From positions 1 to 13,236 of the forward strand of contig DAHWBL010000051.1 in NCBI GenBank assembly GCA_027323595.1: DNA of 13,236 bases, read 5' to 3'. This DNA is from Acetobacteraceae bacterium. GTDB lineage: Bacteria > Pseudomonadota > Alphaproteobacteria > Acetobacterales > Acetobacteraceae. A program made the translations under genes and the position numbers. Under the pieces are notes generated by a model. The model made no database searches. It was not told the DNA's origin and was given only the letters and a program-made list of their open reading frames with translations. Positions 1 to 5,912 of this stretch are shown piece after piece (within the stretch, counting starts at the first letter, position 1; every line of letters begins with the position of its first letter).

Positions 1-59
1 CGTTCGGTTCGGGCAAGCTGCGGGTGGCCGCACTCGACGCGGTCAGCGCGGTGGCCGCG
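1..59 (+). repeat. 59-bp exact direct repeat, copy 1 (window edge)
   Basis: Bases 1-59 are identical to bases 569-627 inside the ABC ATPase gene. The match ends sharply at base 60 (g here, a at 628). Because it begins at the window edge, the true left limit is unknown. Both copies are read in the same codon phase, so this copy encodes the same peptide start (FGSGKLRV...) as ATPase residues 23 onward, joined to adaptor sequence. Such a perfect match between unrelated genes is more likely an assembly chimera or very recent duplication than homology. Confidence 0.95.
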
Positions 60-521
60 GTGGCGCTGGCGCGGCGCCAGCACGAGGACACCAGGCTGCT
101 CGCGCCGTCGGACGGGGTGGTCGAGAACCGGATCATGGAGCCGGGCGACATGGCGAGCCCGGCGAGCCCGGTGCTGACCATCGCGCTCGACAGCCCGCTA
201 TGGGTGCGCGCCTACGTGCCCGAGAGCGCGCTGGGGCGGGTGCGTCTGGGCGCGGCGGCGGAGGTGCGCACCGACAGTTTCCCCGATCACGTCTATCACG
301 GCTGGGTCGGCTATCTGTCGCCGACCGCCGAATTCACCCCCAAATCGGTGGAGACCGCGGAGCTGCGCACCGCCCTGGTCTACCAGGTGCGGGTCTTCGT
401 GTGCGACGCGCGCGGCGAGCTGCGGCTGGGCATGCCGGCAACCGTGCGGGTGCTGCCCGCCGCCGCCGCCGCGCCGGCCACCCCGCCTGGCTGCGGGCCG
501 GGCGATGCCGCCGGCAACTGA
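1..521 (+). CDS. HlyD/YbhG-type membrane fusion (periplasmic adaptor) protein, 3' part only
   Basis: This is the C-terminal part of a periplasmic adaptor that would link an inner-membrane ABC exporter to an outer-membrane channel. The frame is open from base 3 to the TGA at 519-521, so the gene is cut by the window edge. Recognisable family features are the end of the coiled-coil hairpin (VALARRQHEDTRL, about 60-98), the lipoyl/barrel-sandwich half motif with LLAPSDGVVENRIMEPGDMAS (about 99-156), and the beta-barrel with the ELRTALVYQVRVFV and LRLGMPATVRV stretches (about 360-455). It ends with an Ala/Pro-rich tail. The stop lies inside the next gene, whose ATG is at 505, a 17-base overlap that implies translational coupling. 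The first 59 bases duplicate the ATPase gene, so the residues they encode may not belong to this protein; adaptor sequence is only trustworthy from about base 60. Confidence 0.85.
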   Translation, partial: FGSGKLRVAALDAVSAVAAVALARRQHEDTRLLAPSDGVVENRIMEPGDMASPASPVLTIALDSPLWVRAYVPESALGRVRLGAAAEVRTDSFPDHVYHGWVGYLSPTAEFTPKSVETAELRTALVYQVRVFVCDARGELRLGMPATVRVLPAAAAAPATPPGCGPGDAAGN

Positions 522-2253
522 GCCCGCGCCCGCCGGCGAGGCGGTGCGGCTCGTCGCGCTCAGCCGGGCGTTCGGTTCGGGCAAGCTGCGGGTGGCCGCA
601 CTCGACGCGGTCAGCGCGGTGGCCGCGAGCGGGGCGGTGACCGGGCTGATCGGGCCGGACGGCGCGGGCAAGACCACGCTGATGCGGCTGATCTGCGGGC
701 TGCTGCGGCCCGATCACGGGCGGATCGAGGTGTTCGGGGCGGATATCGCCGGGCCGCGCGCGACCGCGGCCATGCAGGCGCGGCTGGGCTACATGCCGCA
801 GCGCTTCGGGCTCTACGAGGACCTCACGGTCCAGGAAAACCTCGATCTCTACGCCGATCTGCGCGGCCTGCCGCCGGACGAGCGGCCCGGCCGCTACGGC
901 GAGCTGCTGCACATGACCGGGCTCGCCGGCTTCACCGCGCGCATGGCCGGGCGGCTGTCGGGCGGGATGAAGCAGAAGCTCGGGCTCGCCTGCACGCTGG
1001 TCCGCGCGCCCGACCTGCTGCTGCTCGACGAGCCGACGGTGGGGGTGGACCCGGTGTCGCGGCGCGAGCTGTGGGAGATCATCGACCATCTCACCGGCAC
1101 CGCGGGGATGAGCGTGCTGTTCTCCACCGCCTATCTGGACGAGGCCGCGCGCTGCGACGCGGTGCTGCTGCTGCACCAGGGTCGGCTGCTGGGCGCGGGG
1201 CCACCGGAGGAGATGACCGCCCCGCTCGCCGGGCGGGTGTTCGCAACCCCGGTGCCCGCGCCGGCGCGGCGGCATGCCCAGGCGCGGCTCGCGGCGATGG
1301 ACGGGGTGATCGACGCGGTGATCCAGGGCGACGGCGTGCGCCTGGTGCTGGCGCGCGCGCCCACCGCGCCCAGCCTGGACGGGCACGCGCTCACCGCGGT
1401 CGCGCCGCGTTTCGAGGACGGGTTCGTCGCGCGCCTGCGCGGCGACGATCCGCCGCCGGCGCGCCACCTGCCCGCCGACCCGCCGGCGCCTCGCGAGGAT
1501 GGCGCGCCGGTGATCGTGGTCGAGCATCTGACCCGGCGCTTCGGCAGTTTCGTCGCGGTGCGCGATGTCAGTTTCAGCGTGCGGCGAGGCGAGATTTTCG
1601 GGCTGCTGGGGGCCAACGGTGCCGGCAAATCCACCTGTTTTCGCATGCTGTGCGGGCTGCTGCCGGCAAGCGAGGGGCGCCTTGAGGTGGCCGGCTTCGA
1701 TCTGCGTCGCGCGGCGGCACCCGCGCGCGGGCAGATCGGCTACATGGCGCAGAAATTCTCGCTGTATGGCGATCTGTCGGTGCGGCAGAATCTGCGCTTC
1801 TTCGCCGCCGCCTACGGCCTGCGCGGCACGTCGTTGCGTGATCGGATCGACTGGGCGGTGGGCGAGTTCGATCTGGCGCCGATGCTGGGCGGCAATGCGC
1901 GCGATCTGCCGCTGGGGTTCAAGCAGCGCCTCGCGCTGGCCTGCGCGCTGATGCACCAGCCGCGCATTTTGTTCCTCGATGAGCCGACCTCGGGGGTGGA
2001 CCCGCTGGCGCGGCGCGAGTTCTGGCGGCGGATCAGCCTGCTCGCCGAATCGGGGGTGACGGTGCTGGTCACCACCCATTTCATGGAGGAGGCGGAATAT
2101 TGCGACCGGCTGGTGATCATGGCGCAGGGCGCGGTGCTGGCGGCGGGAAGCCCTGATGCGATCAAGAAGAACGCGGGCGGCGGCGACGGCGCGACGATGG
2201 AGGACGCCTTCATCGCGGTGATCGAGGCCGCCGCCACCGCGCGTGCCGCATGA
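505..2253 (+). CDS. ABC exporter ATP-binding protein with two fused nucleotide-binding domains (YbhF-like)
   Basis: This 582-residue cytoplasmic ATPase carries two ABC domains in one chain and would power the two permeases downstream. NBD1 has Walker A GPDGAGKTT (residues 50-58), signature LSGGMKQ (151-157) and Walker B LLLLDEP (D175, E176). Its H-loop reads STAYLDEA, with Ala209 where the histidine is expected. A Pro/Ala-rich linker (about 240-335) leads to NBD2: Walker A GANGAGKST (369-377), a degenerate signature LPLGFKQ (468-474), Walker B D492/E493, D-loop SGVDP and an intact H-loop His525. Length and layout match the YbhF/YhiH family of double-NBD exporters. ATG 505 is chosen because it follows the adaptor frame closely and leaves a normal leader before NBD1; no strong ribosome binding site is seen, consistent with coupling. 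The 3' end overlaps the first permease by ATGA. Bases 569-627 are repeated at the window start. Drug export is inferred from family; the substrate is unknown. Confidence 0.95.
   Translation: MPPATEPAPAGEAVRLVALSRAFGSGKLRVAALDAVSAVAASGAVTGLIGPDGAGKTTLMRLICGLLRPDHGRIEVFGADIAGPRATAAMQARLGYMPQRFGLYEDLTVQENLDLYADLRGLPPDERPGRYGELLHMTGLAGFTARMAGRLSGGMKQKLGLACTLVRAPDLLLLDEPTVGVDPVSRRELWEIIDHLTGTAGMSVLFSTAYLDEAARCDAVLLLHQGRLLGAGPPEEMTAPLAGRVFATPVPAPARRHAQARLAAMDGVIDAVIQGDGVRLVLARAPTAPSLDGHALTAVAPRFEDGFVARLRGDDPPPARHLPADPPAPREDGAPVIVVEHLTRRFGSFVAVRDVSFSVRRGEIFGLLGANGAGKSTCFRMLCGLLPASEGRLEVAGFDLRRAAAPARGQIGYMAQKFSLYGDLSVRQNLRFFAAAYGLRGTSLRDRIDWAVGEFDLAPMLGGNARDLPLGFKQRLALACALMHQPRILFLDEPTSGVDPLARREFWRRISLLAESGVTVLVTTHFMEEAEYCDRLVIMAQGAVLAAGSPDAIKKNAGGGDGATMEDAFIAVIEAAATARAA
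569..627 (+). repeat. 59-bp exact direct repeat, copy 2 (inside ABC ATPase gene)
   Basis: This is identical to bases 1-59. Here it encodes part of the N-terminal strand region of NBD1 just before Walker A and reads as a natural part of the ATPase, so this copy is the native one. Copy 1 at the window edge is the displaced one. Confidence 0.95.
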
Positions 2254-3344
2254 GCGCGCGGCGCCGGCTGTGGGGGCTGCTGCGCAAGGAATCGTTGCAG
2301 ATCTGGCGCGACCCGTCTGCGCTGGCCATCGCGCTGCTGCTGCCCACGGTGCTGCTGCTGATCTTCGGCTATGGCGTGTCGCTCGATGCGCGCAACGTGC
2401 GGCTGGCCATCGTGGTGCAGGAGCCGGGGCCGCTGGCCACGCAGTTCGTCGCCGGCTTCGCCCGTTCGCCCTATTTCCAGCCGGTCCTGTTCGCCGCCAT
2501 CCAGGACGCCGAGGCGGCGATGGATCGCGGCGACGCGCAGGCGATCGTGTGGCTGCAATCGGATTTCGCGCGGGCTGCCAACGCCGGCGGCGCGCCGGTG
2601 GGGCTGCTGGTGAACGGGGTGGACGCCAATGATGCGCGCATCATCGAGGGCTATGTGCAGCAGGTCTGGGCGGGCTTCGTCGCGGCGCATGGCGGCGGCG
2701 TGATTTCGGTGCAGCCGCGCGTGCGCTTCAACCCCTCGGTCAGCAGCCGGGACTATCTGGTGCCTGGCCTGATCGCGGTGATCATGACGCTGACAGGCGC
2801 GTTGCTGACCGCGCTGGTGATCGCGCGGGAGTGGGAGCGCGGCACGATGGAGGCGCTGATGGTGACGCCGGTTGCGATGCGCGAAATTCTGCTGGCCAAG
2901 CTGCTGCCCTATTTCGTGCTCGGCATGGGCGGCATGGCCGGCTCGGTGGCGATCGCGGTGTGGCTGTTCGGGGTGGTGCTGCATGGCTCGTTCTGGGTGC
3001 TGACGGCCGCATCGGCCTTGTTCATGCTGGCCGCGCTGGGGATGGGGCTGCTGATCTCGAGCGTGGCGCGCAACCAGTTCGTCGCCGGGCAGATCGCCAT
3101 CATCACCACCTTCCTGCCGGCCTTCATCCTGTCCGGCTTCGTGTTCGACATCGCCTCCATGCCGCGCGCGGTGCAGATCATCACCCATGTCGTGGCGGCG
3201 CGCTATTTCGTGTCGATCCTGCAATCGGTTTTTCTCGCCGGGGACGTGTGGTCGGTGATCGCGCCCAATGCCGCCGCCCTCGCGCTGATGGCGGTGATCT
3301 TTCTTGTCCTGGCACGCGCGATCGCGCGCAAGCGGCTGGACTGA
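2250..3344 (+). CDS. ABC-2 type exporter permease (YbhS/YbhR-like), first of two
   Basis: This 364-residue inner-membrane permease has the ABC-2 export layout. A short cytoplasmic N-terminus (LLRKESLQIWRDP) leads to membrane segment 1 (about 24-44, ending LLLIFGYGVSL), then a large periplasmic domain (about 45-165). A cluster of five hydrophobic segments follows at about 169-192, 217-244, 248-271, 280-300 and 337-357. The cytoplasmic coupling motif REWERGTMEALMVTP (193-207) is characteristic of the family. The start ATG overlaps the stop of the ATPase gene (ATGA), giving direct translational coupling, and the next permease begins three bases after this stop. It probably pairs with the next product as a heterodimer energised by the double ATPase. 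The transported compound cannot be read from the sequence. Confidence 0.93.
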   Translation: MSARRRLWGLLRKESLQIWRDPSALAIALLLPTVLLLIFGYGVSLDARNVRLAIVVQEPGPLATQFVAGFARSPYFQPVLFAAIQDAEAAMDRGDAQAIVWLQSDFARAANAGGAPVGLLVNGVDANDARIIEGYVQQVWAGFVAAHGGGVISVQPRVRFNPSVSSRDYLVPGLIAVIMTLTGALLTALVIAREWERGTMEALMVTPVAMREILLAKLLPYFVLGMGGMAGSVAIAVWLFGVVLHGSFWVLTAASALFMLAALGMGLLISSVARNQFVAGQIAIITTFLPAFILSGFVFDIASMPRAVQIITHVVAARYFVSILQSVFLAGDVWSVIAPNAAALALMAVIFLVLARAIARKRLD

Positions 3345-3347
3345 GGC

Positions 3348-4457
3348 ATGTTCGCCCGGGTGCTGGCCTTGCTGGTGAAGGAACTGCTCGCGGTGCTGCG
3401 CGACGGGCGCAGCCGCGCGGTGCTGATCGGCCCGCCGCTGCTGCAACTGCTGGTGTTCGGCTATGCCGCGACGTTCGACCTCAACCATGTGCCGATGGCG
3501 ATCTATGACCAGGATCACAGTGCCGCCTCGCGCGAGCTGGTGGCGCATTTCGCCGGCGCGCCGGCCTTCGAGGTGGTGGCGCGGCTGACCTCGGACGCGG
3601 GGATCGACCGGCTGATCGACAGCCGGCAGGCCGCCCTGGTGCTGTTGATCGATGCGCGCTTCAGCCGCGATCTGCTGACCCACCGGCCCGCGCGGGTGCA
3701 GGCGATCGTGGATGGCCGCAACTCCAACACCGCTTTGCTGATCGAGGGGTATGCCAACAGCATCATCAATGATTTCGCCATCGGCTGGGCGGGCAGCCAT
3801 GGCGGCAGGCCACCCGAGGCGGTGCTGGTGACGCGCGCGCGCTACAACCCCGCGCTGTCCTCGCGCTGGTTCATCGTGCCGGGGATCGTGGCCCTGCTGA
3901 CCCAGGTGGTGACGCTGCTGGTGGTGGGGCTGTCGGTGGCGCGCGAGCGCGAGGCCGGCACCTTCGACCAGTTGCTGGTCACGCCGCTGCGCCAGATCGA
4001 CATTCTGCTCGGCAAGGGGCTGCCGGGCCTGCTGATCGGCATGATCGAGGCCTCGGCGATCATCGCCGCGGCGCTGTGGTGGTTTGACGTGCCGCTGCGC
4101 GGCGGGGTCGGGGCGCTGTATCTGGGGCTGCTGCTGTTCGTGGTGTCGGCCACCGGCATTGGGCTGATGATCTCCGCCCTCGCCGCGACGCAGCAGCAGG
4201 CGCTGCTGGGCACGTTTTTGTTCATGGTGCCCTCGATCATCCTGTCGGGCTTCGCCACCCCCATCGCCAACATGCCAGGCTGGATGCAGACCCTCACGCT
4301 GCTCAACCCGATGCGCTACATCCTGGTGATCGTGCGCGCGGTGTTTCTCGAAGGCGCCGGAATGGCGACGCTGTGGCCGCAATACTGGCCGATGGCGGTG
4401 ATCGGCGTGGCCGGCCTCGCGGCGGCCGGCTGGCTGTTCCGCAAGCGAACCATCTAG
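3348..4457 (+). CDS. ABC-2 type exporter permease (YbhR/YbhS-like), second of two
   Basis: This 369-residue paralogue of the preceding permease has the same plan. The N-terminal motif LLVKELLAVLRDGRSRAVL precedes membrane segment 1 (about 23-42, LLQLLVFGYAATF). A periplasmic domain follows (about 43-172). Further hydrophobic segments lie at about 176-197, 226-246, 254-278, 284-304 and 347-364. The cytoplasmic motif AREREAGTFDQLLVTPL (198-214) matches the ABC-2 family. ATG 3348 lies three bases after the upstream stop, with a GAGG element just ahead of it. The gene is the last of the exporter operon; its TAG is at 4455-4457 and a convergent TetR gene ends 25 bp further on. Sequence difference from the first permease suggests an obligate heterodimer, as in YbhSR. 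Function as an efflux permease is inferred from family and neighbours. Confidence 0.93.
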   Translation: MFARVLALLVKELLAVLRDGRSRAVLIGPPLLQLLVFGYAATFDLNHVPMAIYDQDHSAASRELVAHFAGAPAFEVVARLTSDAGIDRLIDSRQAALVLLIDARFSRDLLTHRPARVQAIVDGRNSNTALLIEGYANSIINDFAIGWAGSHGGRPPEAVLVTRARYNPALSSRWFIVPGIVALLTQVVTLLVVGLSVAREREAGTFDQLLVTPLRQIDILLGKGLPGLLIGMIEASAIIAAALWWFDVPLRGGVGALYLGLLLFVVSATGIGLMISALAATQQQALLGTFLFMVPSIILSGFATPIANMPGWMQTLTLLNPMRYILVIVRAVFLEGAGMATLWPQYWPMAVIGVAGLAAAGWLFRKRTI

Positions 4458-4482
4458 GCTCGCTGGATGTTCCGCGATCGAA

Positions 4483-5139
4483 TTATCCAGGCTCGGCGGC
4501 GGCGAGGATCGCGTCGAGGTTTTTCCGCGCCACCGCCAGCACCGCGGGGTCGCCCGAGACCATCAGGGCGGCGATCGCGCCATCCATGGTCAACAGAATC
4601 TGGCGCGCCACCAGTGCCGGTTCGGGCAGGTCGGCGGCCTCGGCGAGATCGCCCAGGAAGGCCAGGATATGGCGATGATGTTCGGCTGCGAGCGCGCGCA
4701 ACGCCGGCTCGCCCTTGGCGTGCTCAGCGACCGCGTTGATGAAGGCGCAGCCATAGAAGCGGCCGCCATCGAACCAGGCGGCGATGGCGGGGATGACCTG
4801 GCGCAGCCGATCCAGCGGGGCGTGCGCACCGGCGCGCACGGCGGCGAAGAAGGCGTCGCGCCAGTCCGCGCCCTCGCGGGTCAGCACCTCGCGCACCAGC
4901 GCCTCCTTCGAACCGAAGCGGGCATAGAGCGTCATTTTCGAGGCATGGGCGTCGGCGAGGATGCGGTCGATGCCGGTGGCGTGGATGCCGTCGCGGCAGA
5001 ACAGTTCGCGCGCGACGGTGAGGATGCGCTCCGACGGCGGGCGGATTTCTGACGCCGGCCCGGTTTCTGACGTCGACCCGGGCGGAATGACGGGATCAGC
5101 CTCCGCATCAGATCGTTTTTTAAGCGACTGCTTCGACAT
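4483..5139 (-). CDS. TetR/AcrR-family transcriptional regulator
   Basis: This is a 218-residue one-component repressor. An N-terminal extension (residues 1-34, Pro/Ser/Glu-rich, with three similar six-residue units centred on SE) precedes the TetR DNA-binding domain: ERILTVARELFCRDG then the helix-turn-helix around TGIDRILADAHASKMTLYARFGSKEALV (about 37-83). The rest is an all-helical ligand/dimer domain containing FYGCAFINAV with Cys131. The start at 5139 (MSKQ...) is preferred over a frame extension to 5211 because that extension is Cys/Arg-rich, unlike the family, and lacks a ribosome binding site. The gene is divergent from the OsmC operon, and a perfect palindrome lies between them, so local control of that operon and of itself is the most economical model. 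It is also convergent with the exporter operon, which it might additionally control. The ligand is unknown; sensing by a cysteine is only a possibility. Confidence 0.92.
   Translation of the reverse strand: MSKQSLKKRSDAEADPVIPPGSTSETGPASEIRPPSERILTVARELFCRDGIHATGIDRILADAHASKMTLYARFGSKEALVREVLTREGADWRDAFFAAVRAGAHAPLDRLRQVIPAIAAWFDGGRFYGCAFINAVAEHAKGEPALRALAAEHHRHILAFLGDLAEAADLPEPALVARQILLTMDGAIAALMVSGDPAVLAVARKNLDAILAAAEPG
5046..5081 (-). repeat. 2 x 18-bp tandem repeat in the TetR leader
   Basis: Two adjacent 18-bp units, TTTCTGACGCCGGCCCGG and TTTCTGACGTCGACCCGG (plus strand), differ at two positions. They preserve the reading frame and encode the hexapeptides PASEIR and STSETG; the following PPSERI looks like a more diverged third unit. 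The repeat sits in the flexible extension before the helix-turn-helix. Confidence 0.8.
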
Positions 5140-5151
5140 TGACCATTTCCG

Positions 5152-5181
5152 CCTATAATGTCGGCATTTTCTGGCGGACAA
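5152..5181 (-). promoter_or_regulatory. candidate promoter of the TetR gene
   Basis: Reading the minus strand, TTGTCC (5181-5176) and TATAGG (5157-5152) are separated by 18 bp, each matching four of six positions of the sigma-70 consensus. The -10 candidate lies 12 bases upstream of the ATG at 5139, leaving a very short leader. A plus-strand TATAAT also occurs at 5154-5159 but has no good -35. This is a motif match only. Confidence 0.25.
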
Positions 5182-5304
5182 GCAGGCAGCCCGGCGACAC
5201 GCCTGCCCCACCGGCGCCGATCATCGCACGCCCTGCCCGCGCCGCGTCAATCCAAGGCCCTCCCGGCGCGCGCTGGCACGAGAGTTGAATAGAACGACGG
5301 CGAT

Positions 5305-5320
5305 CAGACAGACCTGTCTG
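5305..5320. promoter_or_regulatory. palindromic operator candidate for the TetR regulator
   Basis: CAGACAG-AC-CTGTCTG is a perfect inverted repeat with 7-bp arms and a 2-bp centre, the size and style of TetR-family operators. It is 46 bp upstream of the OsmC start and 165 bp upstream of the TetR start. A TTGAAT hexamer at 5285-5290 could be the -35 of the OsmC promoter, which would place the palindrome over the -10 region and make it a repressor site. The rest of the 5140-5366 gap shows no gene. Confidence 0.65.
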
Positions 5321-5366
5321 TTCCCAAACTTCCCGGGCCCGGCCCGGCGCCAAACAGGAGACGCTC

Positions 5367-5912
5367 ATGGCCGACACCATCTCCCCGCCCACCGCGATGA
5401 CCGGCTGCCTCGCGCCGATCGACAAGGCCGGGCTCGACGCGCTGATCGCCACCGGTCGCGCCAACCCCGCCGCGATCAAGACGCTGAAATGCAAGACCAT
5501 CGCCGAGGGCCGGTTTCGTCACCTCAACATGATCCGCAACCTGCCGCCCTACATCGTCGATGAGCCGCCGGGCCTGCTGGGTGACGACACCGCGCCGAAC
5601 CCCTCCGAGGCGTCGCTCGCCGCCCTTGGCTCGTGCCTCGCGGTCGGCATCCACGCCAATGCGGTGGCCCGCAACATCACCGTGCGCAAGCTCGAAATCG
5701 AGCTGGAGGCCGACATCAACATCACCGCCGTGTGGGGCACCGGCGACGTCTCGCCCAAGCCGGTCGGGTTCGACGCGGTGCGGGTGAAGGTGGACCTGGT
5801 CGCCGACGCGCCGAAGGAGGAGCTGGACGCGCTGATCGCGCACGCGAAAATCTGGTCGCCGGTGGCCAACACCTTCACCAAGCCGGTGGCGCTGAGCGTG
5901 GAGCCGGTGTGA
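5367..5912 (+). CDS. OsmC-like family protein
   Basis: This 181-residue protein has the OsmC/Ohr fold signature: a beta-rich N-terminal half, then PNPSEASLAALGSCLAVGIHANAVARNI (residues 78-103, start of the central helix), strands IELEADINI and FDAVRVKVDLVAD, and a C-terminal helix-strand with WSPVANTFTKPVALSV. In OsmC/Ohr peroxidases two cysteines act on organic hydroperoxides. Here the first is present (Cys90), but the second, expected in a CPV motif, is Ser164. It therefore probably is not a classical thiol peroxidase. An AGGAG ribosome binding site (5356-5360) lies six bases before ATG 5367, which fixes the start. The gene leads a plus-strand operon behind a TetR-type palindrome, and its TGA overlaps the ATG of the next gene by one base. 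A cytoplasmic location is expected. Exact substrate unknown. Confidence 0.88.
   Translation: MADTISPPTAMTGCLAPIDKAGLDALIATGRANPAAIKTLKCKTIAEGRFRHLNMIRNLPPYIVDEPPGLLGDDTAPNPSEASLAALGSCLAVGIHANAVARNITVRKLEIELEADINITAVWGTGDVSPKPVGFDAVRVKVDLVADAPKEELDALIAHAKIWSPVANTFTKPVALSVEPV

Noticed and set aside
1812..4382. Very long minus-strand open frame (about 856 codons) opposite the ATPase and permease genes
   Set aside because: It is the antisense shadow of GC-rich coding sequence: Arg/His/Gln-rich, low-complexity translation with no domain, while the plus strand has clear ABC motifs. The same holds for minus-strand frames at 334-2079 and 5549-7138.
4463..4490. Possible terminator hairpin between the second permease and TetR genes (CTGGAT ... 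ATCCAG)
   Set aside because: Only a 6-bp stem with a 16-base loop and no T run; too weak to call, although some terminator is expected near here.
5134..5163. Inverted repeat CGACATT ... AATGTCG over the TetR start and upstream
   Set aside because: Arms are 7 bp but separated by 16 bases, and overlapping alternatives (TCCGCC/GGCGGA) exist; weaker than the 5305-5320 palindrome and not distinct from chance.
5140..5211. N-terminal extension of the TetR gene to an earlier start
   Set aside because: The extra 24 residues are Cys/Arg-rich and unlike the family, there is no ribosome binding site, and the stretch overlaps the probable promoter.
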